Origin: Kalmusia sp. IMI 367209
Lineage: Eukaryota; Ascomycota; Dothideomycetes; Pleosporales; Didymosphaeriaceae
Direction of reading: 5' to 3'
NCBI GenBank assembly: GCA_027946365.1
Contig: JAPEUQ010000011.1
Location: forward strand, 1,240,001 to 1,304,000
Length of the DNA stretch: 64,000 nucleotides
In this document: piece by piece, positions 57,368-64,000 of the stretch
Numbering within the stretch: the stretch's first letter is position 1
How the letters are laid out: each line of letters opens with the position of its first letter
The notes under the pieces: model-generated
What the model saw: only the letters and a program-made list of their open reading frames with translations
Told to the model about the DNA's origin: nothing
The model's database searches: none
Program-made: the position numbers and the translations under genes

Positions 57368-58682
57368 AGTAGCAGTAGTGACTTGCTTAGATTGTGACTG
57401 TAGAGAAGAAGTGGAGGGAAAGTGAAAGAGATATTGCAGAAGATATTAGGTAGATATACCAAACTAGCATGCGAATGTCGGCCAAATGCACCGTTTCGGT
57501 GTTCGGAGGATTTTAGAATGAATTGCATGTCTTAGGCGATGAATGATGAAATACTTCAAGCCACTCCATTGGAACAGGAGGGGCAAAGCTCGACAGCTAT
57601 AGGCTTGGAGCAGCCATTGCACCATTCGACGAGGAAAGATGCGGACTTCGGCTGCAGGAAATTCCTTGACCGGCCGGAACAACTGGAGTACCCCGAGCTA
57701 TGGATTGCTGTTTATCACGAAACCATCATTGGAAGGGAGAATCCGAAACTGTCTCATGCTACTGGAGTGCAGTCTTTTGGACCATATTTCCCACGGTGGG
57801 CACCTTCGCTGGACCACTGGATAAAAATGGCCAAGTGGGGGTTTGAGCCTTTTTTCGCTGGTCGGCAGTCGGTGGTCGTTGTAGCCTTAGACCTGCTTAA
57901 AGAGGTAATCGTCCACAATTCATCGGACAAAATGCTCCGACGTGCTGCAGTGTCAGAAACCATGACAGTGTCCAAAACGCAGCACTTGAAAAGGCCGTCT
58001 ACACCACAACTGCAGCAACACCAACGCGCACGCTGCTCCCGATGGGTCTGGGTGGATGATTCACAAGAGGCTAAGTGGAGCAGAGGATCGCCACTGATCG
58101 TGGACAGCTATCGCGTACGTATACGGTTTTAAACGAGGCGCGGGTGTTAGCGTTGATGGCTGATGTCAGTCCTACGAATATTAGCGAGCCGCGTGCACTG
58201 GCTGACACAGTGTAGGCGGACTTCGCGCCGCACAGGGAAAAATCAAAGAGAGGCAGTAGATGGAGGGAAACGAAGGCTAGATGCATCGAGACATTGCAGA
58301 ACGTGTCAGAAGGCATGAGGCAACACAGTGGGTATACAGCGAGCAGGCGGGGAAGGAACGGCTGACTTGGCGGCGTGTTCTGTGGCGCGGCGGGGCAGTT
58401 GCAACTGCCACACTTCATCATCGACGCTTCCGAATGTGACGGAATGGCGGAAGGTGCAGCTTCCGGGCTAGCCTACACTTCGCTGGCCTTCGCGATGGCT
58501 CGGTTTCTCACGATGACCTCTTTCCGGACGCGGTTGATGGGCAGCTTCTGGGATCGGCCAGCTTACGGGAGCGCGCGGATACACAGACAGACACTGCCAC
58601 CGCGAGAGAATCCACAGTGAACCCGAGATTGCGCTCGCTCGATGCCACCTTTCTTCCTCCAACACGAGCCCCGACCGACACG
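57368..58682. other. Divergent promoter region
   Basis: Between the hypothetical gene (-) and the LCAT-like gene (+). A 197-codon plus-strand open frame starting at 57539 has no recognisable content and overlaps other open frames; it is not called. Confidence 0.5.
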
Positions 58683-61487
58683 ATGATAGGGCACGCGACC
58701 GCGGCCGCGACCGCTCATCACGACCGCCAGAATGCCCTCGCCGACATCCAATTCGCGTCCATTGTGGATGCCGACCTCACGCCCTCCGAAGACGAGACGC
58801 CTGAGGAGCCCTCGCTGCAGCTGGAGACGGTGCAATCGGCCATAGGAGTTAGCATTGGTCAACAACAAACGCGCTTGACCTCGCCCAAGACGCCGGCTGC
58901 GGAAAAGGCCGCAGCGCTCGACGAGGGCGACGGCGGGGTGCTCTTTGAGGGCTGGGAACAGTCGTTGGACCAGCCCGCGGAGCAAAGCGCACCGCGACCC
59001 ATCCCTCGCGGAACAGGTAGTGAGACAGCCAATGCACGCGAGCGGGAAAGCAGCGGCGGTATCGAAGAGTCACAGAAAGAGCCTCTCGACCGGCTGCCGT
59101 CACCATGGAGTGCCACATCCAAAACTTTCACCAAATCAGATAACCACCGCACTGCCCTGCGCGACGCTCTCAACACCAAATCTAGGAGACGTACAATGTC
59201 TGGGGGCGCTAGTGACTATTTCAAGAAGTATATGCCATTCAATTTGCCGTCCATGCCGAAGACGTCCAGCCTGCTCAATTTCTCCCTTCCAAGCTTCTCA
59301 GTTTCCTCCTTTGACAATGTTGGCCGACACCCCCATGCACATGCACCCGAGTACCGCAAGCGCGTGTTGCCGCCGCAGCGTCGCGGGCCATCTGGCCTGA
59401 TATCGCAGCACGATGGTACCACTCTGACGAGACCGGAGCGTCGTAGGAGTAGATCCCATCTGCGCAACCATAGCCGAACGCGATATGCCATGACTGAGCC
59501 CATCAGACAGCGTGATTCCAGCCCAGAGACAGGCGGGGATACAGATGGCACGACTACTCCAGATGCATCAGACTCCGAGCCTCACAAGCGACCGCCACCG
59601 GCTCTCCGCAGGTCCAATTCAGAAGGCTCGCTCCTGCTCTACCGTCCTCGATCAATTGCTTCGTCGCTTGGGGATGACTCACGATTCGAGCATGTGTCGG
59701 AGCAAGTGAATAGCCGACTGAAGGCGATCAAGGATAGCTGGCAAGATTCAAATTTCAAGCTTTCTGTTCCTTCTATGCCTAACTTTGGCTTCTCTTCTAG
59801 GGATGACTTGTTTCGGAATAAGAATGGCATCTCAACCCCACGAGGCGCAACTGGAGACCGGTCTTCCAATGTCAGGGTCAGCTTTCTCGCCAATAATTCC
59901 AACACACCTTCGAGACGACCTTCTTTACGACAAGCGAAAGCAAAGACCACCTCTACGGAGACAGGGGGCATGTCTACTGGGAGTGCAGCATCACATCCTT
60001 ATTTTATGCGTGCCCTCAACGAGATTGAGGGCGACCTGGTCATCTTAGGCGGGTATCGAGGATCTATTCTTCGCTCAGCAGAACCACCGCACCGCCAACT
60101 TTGGGTCCCCATCAAAGTCGGGCTCAATCTTCGCAAGGTAGACCTGGAAATCGGACTGAGTCCTGATGACGAAGAAAGCATGGAAGAGCGCATCATCCCG
60201 GGTGGAATGCTGACCCACATCGGACCTGTTGACATTGCGAAACGCCTTTTCAAACGCTTGCGAGCATGCCAGAATGCGAGGAACGGACGGCTGAGAGTTC
60301 ATGACTATGGATATGACTGGAGACTCTCACCCCATTTACTTAGTCGACGCATGATCAAATTCCTCGAGAATTTGCCCTGCAATCAGCCAGATGTACCTCC
60401 CGAGAAACGCGGTGCCATTATCATTGCTCATTCCCTCGGCGGACTAATCACGCGACATGTGATCAACCAACGGCCTGACTTGGTAGCAGGGGTGGTTTAT
60501 GCGGGAGTGCCGCAAAGATGCATCAACATTCTCGGTCCTCTACGAAACGGCGACGATGTCCTTCTCTCGTCACGCGTACTGACTGCACAAGTGAACTTTA
60601 CAATACGCACTTCGTATGCGCTGTTACCATTGGACGGGAAATGCTTCATAAACAAGCACACCAAGGAAGAGTATCCAGTCGATTTCTTCGATCCCAAGAC
60701 ATGGGAAGAGTATCGCCTATCGCCGTGCATTGCTCCTGCTATTCCTTTCCAGAACGCTACCTCCTCAAACCTGAGCGTAAGCGGCTTATTGAATGCAATG
60801 TCCCAAGCACTCCCGTCTTTGCCCAGTCGCAAAAATAGTATGAGCCTATCGAAAGGCAGCGATAGCACTCCAGGTTCCAGCAACTCGCCCAATCTGTCCA
60901 CATCCGCTCTGCGAGACACGACGCGTAACGCTGCTAACAAGTTAGCGGAAGGTAGCGCTCAAGGTACCGGTTTTGAGCCCAAAATGCAGCCAGACCTTTA
61001 CAGTCAAGCGCACTTTGCGCCATCCATTACTAGTACCATTCCCCACGACCAAGCAGTGGAATACCTTACGCGCACCCTTGCGGAAATTAAGCAGTTCAAG
61101 AAGGAACTAGATCACCGTCCGGAGCTCACTGCAGCCAACGTCTACCCGCCAATCGCGCTTATTTATGGCAAATCTACACCCACGGTCTATGGCGCCAAAG
61201 TTGAGAGCCGAGAGGCGATCAAGCGCACCGATGCGTATGACGAGCTTGCCTTTGCGAGCGGTGATGGAGTAGTCCTAGCAAGAGCAGCCATGGTACCTGA
61301 CGGCTATAGCGTGGTTCGTGGTGGCGTCGTACCGAGCGAGAGGGGCCATGTTACGCTGCTGGGAGATTTAGAAGCCGTGGGCAAGTGTCTCAATGCCGTG
61401 ATGGGAGCGAGAAAGAATGGCATCGGCCTAGGTGATGGAGCACGCAAAGGAAAAGAGAAAAGCGAATCGTTGGGTGTTACGACCTAA
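58683..61487 (+). CDS. LCAT-like alpha/beta hydrolase
   Basis: A single exon encodes 934 residues from the ATG at 58683; the frame is open 22 codons further up but begins with GTG. The first 460 residues are disordered: Pro/Ser/Arg-rich, with several short Ser-rich blocks such as SSLLNFSLPSFSVSSF. The alpha/beta-hydrolase part starts DLVILGGYRGSILRSAEPPH, then LWVPIKVGL, VHDYGYDWRLSPHLLSRRMIKFLENL and the nucleophile elbow IIIAHSLGGLITRHV (Ser584). GVPQRCINILGPLRNGDDVL and ALIYGKSTPTVYGA follow, with the likely acid/base region near DGVVLARAAM and RGHVTLLG (candidate His). This layout is that of fungal lecithin:cholesterol-acyltransferase-like proteins. Likely acts on lipids or esters in the cytosol or at membranes; substrate unknown. 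Confidence 0.82.
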   Translation: MIGHATAAATAHHDRQNALADIQFASIVDADLTPSEDETPEEPSLQLETVQSAIGVSIGQQQTRLTSPKTPAAEKAAALDEGDGGVLFEGWEQSLDQPAEQSAPRPIPRGTGSETANARERESSGGIEESQKEPLDRLPSPWSATSKTFTKSDNHRTALRDALNTKSRRRTMSGGASDYFKKYMPFNLPSMPKTSSLLNFSLPSFSVSSFDNVGRHPHAHAPEYRKRVLPPQRRGPSGLISQHDGTTLTRPERRRSRSHLRNHSRTRYAMTEPIRQRDSSPETGGDTDGTTTPDASDSEPHKRPPPALRRSNSEGSLLLYRPRSIASSLGDDSRFEHVSEQVNSRLKAIKDSWQDSNFKLSVPSMPNFGFSSRDDLFRNKNGISTPRGATGDRSSNVRVSFLANNSNTPSRRPSLRQAKAKTTSTETGGMSTGSAASHPYFMRALNEIEGDLVILGGYRGSILRSAEPPHRQLWVPIKVGLNLRKVDLEIGLSPDDEESMEERIIPGGMLTHIGPVDIAKRLFKRLRACQNARNGRLRVHDYGYDWRLSPHLLSRRMIKFLENLPCNQPDVPPEKRGAIIIAHSLGGLITRHVINQRPDLVAGVVYAGVPQRCINILGPLRNGDDVLLSSRVLTAQVNFTIRTSYALLPLDGKCFINKHTKEEYPVDFFDPKTWEEYRLSPCIAPAIPFQNATSSNLSVSGLLNAMSQALPSLPSRKNSMSLSKGSDSTPGSSNSPNLSTSALRDTTRNAANKLAEGSAQGTGFEPKMQPDLYSQAHFAPSITSTIPHDQAVEYLTRTLAEIKQFKKELDHRPELTAANVYPPIALIYGKSTPTVYGAKVESREAIKRTDAYDELAFASGDGVVLARAAMVPDGYSVVRGGVVPSERGHVTLLGDLEAVGKCLNAVMGARKNGIGLGDGARKGKEKSESLGVTT

Positions 61488-62112
61488 ATAATGGAAAGAT
61501 TAAGACACGTCATGATAGATAGGTAGATGCATTGTGAAGATGATGTAGAGAAGGGTAGACAAAACCGAGCGATCGGATTGATGATCATTATGACATTGTA
61601 CAAGTATGAGATATAGCATTAGACATTCGTCCTATATCATTATCATTTCTTCGAAGACGATTCACCTAATGCAAAAAGCCGAAAAAAGAATGTTGCCTCA
61701 AATCTCGATACGCTCACCCTGTTGTGATTATGTCTCATCTAGCTCTATGGCGAGGCTGAGGTTGAGATCTTGAACCCGACTGGCCAAAGGCACGTCGTCC
61801 GGTTGCGCCCGCTGCCTCAAAGCGGGAGGGCGAACTGGGGCGAGACAGCAAATGTTGCGAACGTTCTCTCACTCCCACCTAGTTTGATGGGTAGAGGCCG
61901 CATTGGCTATGTCGCGGGCGACAAAGACATCCCAACGTGCTTTGAGTTCCCAGGGTATGCGCAGATTTAGCCTTTCGCGCCGGCCCACAGCTACGAGCAC
62001 AGAGAGGATCTCGCTCATACTACTGGCCCTAGGGTATCCGATGGAATTAGCATACCGCTGGAATACAATGGGCTCAAGATTGTGAGCTGCTTAGGTTGCT
62101 TCCAAGTTCAGC
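61488..62112. other. Convergent 3' region
   Basis: 3' ends of the LCAT-like gene (+) and SAP18 (-). No gene seen. Confidence 0.55.
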
Positions 62113-62934
62113 CTACCATCGCCCTCTGCCGCGTCCGCGTCCACCCTCACGTCCTCCTCTCCAAAATCCCGACTCCCTGGGCTCCCTGTCCGGAGGCGCT
62201 TCGCCTCGACGCCATTCACCGGATGGAACTCCGCTAGCATCCCTCCTTTCATCGAATCGGCCTCCGCCTCTGCCTCCTCCCCTTCCGAATCCGTAGTCTC
62301 CGCCTCCTCGCCCGCCGTATCCGTTCGCATAATCCCGACCTCCCCCTCCTCTGCCTCCGTATGCATCGCGCGGCGATGGACCTCCTCGCGCAGGTCCAGT
62401 CGATGGAGGCGGCGGCGCAGCTTGTACGCTGCCGTCTGCCAGCGGAGGCAAGATAGCGCATGAAACGTAATCTCCAATGACGAACTTCGCATCTCCGAGA
62501 GTTCTATCGGGCTCCCCATCCAATTGCTTGAGTGCCTCGCTCACCTCTACGGTCCTTGGTCCCTCCTCTTCCGCCTCATCTCTTTCACTTCCTGTCTGCG
62601 CACCTATAACGACGCTTCCCAGGTCTCTCGACAGGAACCTCGCCGGCGCACCTGGTCGATTCGGCCCGTTCATGTCTCCGTAGACTAGGCGAAAGGCAAT
62701 ACGCGTGCCAGCGTATGGTTTCGGAAGTAAGTCCGGTATGGCGCCGAGCAGGAGAGAGCAGAGCTCACTCAGAGTGCACGATTGCCATGTGTAGATTTGA
62801 AGGTGGTCTTTGGGAAGGCGGTGGGTGGGATCGAAATCGTCTAGGTGGTGGAAACTGTTTCGCTTGAAGAATAAACGGAGAAAGAACGGGGTCGTGGATT
62901 GGCGATCAATTTTGGCGGGGGATGGGGATGACAT
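62113..62934 (-). CDS. SAP18: Sin3-associated polypeptide SAP18 family, RGG tail
   Basis: A single exon encodes 273 residues from the ATG at 62934 (upstream the frame is open only from a TTG). The SAP18 ubiquitin-like fold is clear: KIDRQSTTPFFLRLFFKRNS, LPKDHLQIYTWQSCTLSELC, TRIAFRLVYGDMNGP, and LGDAKFVIGDYVSCAILPP. The C-terminal 105 residues are RGG/GRG-rich, a feature of the fungal members. SAP18 is part of the Sin3-HDAC corepressor and, as the ASAP complex, of the spliceosome/exon-junction machinery; the RGG tail suits RNA binding. It is divergent from PRP18 (362 nt between starts), another splicing gene. Confidence 0.9.
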   Translation of the reverse strand: MSSPSPAKIDRQSTTPFFLRLFFKRNSFHHLDDFDPTHRLPKDHLQIYTWQSCTLSELCSLLLGAIPDLLPKPYAGTRIAFRLVYGDMNGPNRPGAPARFLSRDLGSVVIGAQTGSERDEAEEEGPRTVEVSEALKQLDGEPDRTLGDAKFVIGDYVSCAILPPLADGSVQAAPPPPSTGPARGGPSPRDAYGGRGGGGRDYANGYGGRGGGDYGFGRGGGRGGGRFDERRDASGVPSGEWRRGEAPPDREPRESGFWRGGREGGRGRGRGRW

Positions 62935-63296
62935 TGTTGGGTGTTTGGGGAGCTTTGAAGCTCTGTGCGAAGCGCGTTTCGCGTTCAATGGGCGGTGATG
63001 ACGTTCCGAGTTGGACCCGTGGCTCGAATGGAAGTGAGATTGAGAAAAACAGTACGATCAGGGTATTGACAGAGTATCCGTGAGTGCGGACGGTGGAATG
63101 TGAAGTGACCTAGAAACAGAGCTGCTTGTCGCATTGGGAAGCTGCTTTAGCGCGCCGGTGGCGGCAAAACGAATATTCCGGTGCAAGTCAACGAAGGCGC
63201 GTCACTCTTGCTCCTCACTTCACACTATCTAGCATTCAACGCGCCTGCAAACTACTGTGCCCCAATAGCAGGCAGTAATTAAGCATCAGTAACAAC
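62935..63296. other. Divergent promoter of SAP18 and PRP18
   Basis: 362 nt between two start codons pointing away from each other; probably a shared promoter. No other feature seen. Confidence 0.55.
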
Positions 63297-64000
63297 ATGG
63301 ATTTCGCCAAACTGATGTCCGCCCAGATCAAAAAGGGCAAGGATTCAGCACGCCCCGCCGAATCGAGTGACAAGAAATTCTTCAAGCGCAGCGAACTCGA
63401 AGCCCAACGCCAAGCTGCATATCAAGCCGAGCAAGAAGCCGCCGAGAAGGCACGGCAAGAGAAGCTTGCGCGCAAGCGGAAAGCAGAGGAAGAGGAGACA
63501 GCAAAAGAAGAGGAGCGTCGCGAGAAGCGGAGAAAGCTAGCAGAGGAGTCGAAGCGACGGCGGGAAGAAGAGGCTGAAGAAGAGGAGCGCAGGCGGAGAA
63601 AGCGATTGGGGCTCCCAGACCTGCCACCAAAAAAGGCGGAGGGCGAGGACGAGGGCACACCAGTACCAGAAGACGAGGATATAGATGAGGATGAGCTTCT
63701 TGCGAAGCTGAGGGCGCTCGATGAGCCGGCGATACTCTTTGGCGAAACCCACAAGCAGCGGCTGAAGCGTTACAAGAAGCGAGTCGGAGCAGACAGCCTC
63801 AAGGCCATACTAACGGACGGGCCCATACCCACAACGCTGCAGCTCGTGCCTGAGAAGGACATGAAGGTCGAGCTAACCTTACCAAAGAACAAGGATGGTC
63901 GCGAGTTCTTGTTCAGGCAACTCGCGAGCTACTTTACAATGGTGCTGCAGGAGTGGGATGACACACTGGCTCGGCGGACCATCGATGTCAAGAACAGCTA
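63297..64000 (+). CDS. PRP18: Pre-mRNA-splicing factor Prp18, 3' end beyond window
   Basis: The first 234 codons are visible from ATG at 63297; the window ends inside the gene. The start reads MDFAKLMSAQIKKGK, then FFKRSELEAQRQAAYQ, a long Lys/Glu/Arg coiled coil (about 35-105), and the splicing-factor motif PAILFGETHKQRLKRYKK (about 143-160). The Prp18 core begins near TLQLVPEKDMKVEL. No intron in this part. Prp18 acts in the second transesterification step of splicing with Slu7 and U5 snRNP. Confidence 0.9.
   Translation, partial: MDFAKLMSAQIKKGKDSARPAESSDKKFFKRSELEAQRQAAYQAEQEAAEKARQEKLARKRKAEEEETAKEEERREKRRKLAEESKRRREEEAEEEERRRRKRLGLPDLPPKKAEGEDEGTPVPEDEDIDEDELLAKLRALDEPAILFGETHKQRLKRYKKRVGADSLKAILTDGPIPTTLQLVPEKDMKVELTLPKNKDGREFLFRQLASYFTMVLQEWDDTLARRTIDVKNS

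Noticed and set aside
57539..58132. 197-codon plus-strand open frame
   Set aside because: Composition is irregular, other frames are equally open, and no domain is seen; possible but unsupported.

Overview
The window looks like nuclear DNA of a filamentous ascomycete (Pezizomycotina), most likely a Dothideomycete. Genes are monocistronic and lie on both strands. Most introns are 45-80 nt with GT..AG ends and CTAAC/CTGAC-type branch points. Housekeeping eukaryotic genes (DDI1, RRP8, SAP18, PRP18) alternate with typical filamentous-fungal families (RTA1-like, DUF1996, CorA-like, Zn2Cys6, fungal GT2, class II peroxidase). The lineage is inferred from gene families and intron style; no marker locus is present. 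Exon joins below were worked out by hand from splice signals, reading frame and remembered family motifs; no alignment was run.

Layout. 1-10.2 kb: RTA1-like membrane protein (-), GNAT acetyltransferase (-), DDI1 (+), RRP8 (-, with an apparent one-base insertion). 10.2-14.5 kb: gene-poor stretch with one small cysteine-rich secreted protein. 14.5-22.9 kb: secreted class II peroxidase, CorA-like membrane protein, MFS sugar-type transporter, secreted DUF1996 protein, and a cysteine-rich single-pass surface protein. 22.9-28.7 kb: gene-poor, with a wrecked GH18 chitinase. 28.7-36.8 kb: DHA1-type MFS transporter (with an apparent indel), an E2-like/F-box fusion, a secreted two-repeat protein, and a coiled-coil protein with a PIP-box-like motif. 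37.0-48.9 kb: candidate catabolic cluster. 48.9-50.7 kb: gene-poor, with a remnant of a CocE-type hydrolase. 50.7-64 kb: AT-hook protein with a possible BTB-like region, a long (AGT)n microsatellite, GT2 polysaccharide synthase, an unknown acidic protein, LCAT-like hydrolase, SAP18 and the 5' part of PRP18.

Main point of interest: 37-49 kb holds two ACS-family MFS transporters, a Zn2Cys6 regulator, a short-chain dehydrogenase and a dienelactone hydrolase. The reading frames suggest uptake, oxidation and ring-lactone hydrolysis of a small acidic or aromatic-derived compound. All three intergenic regions upstream of these genes contain the palindrome CGG-N7-CCG: one copy close to the first MFS gene, one close to the regulator, one upstream of the dehydrogenase, and two directly abutting copies between the divergent hydrolase and second MFS gene. 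This is a plausible, testable pathway-specific regulon. The regulator itself appears to carry two offsetting one-base indels. Together with single-base insertions in C runs of RRP8 and the DHA1 transporter, this points either to homopolymer errors in the assembly or to real decay.
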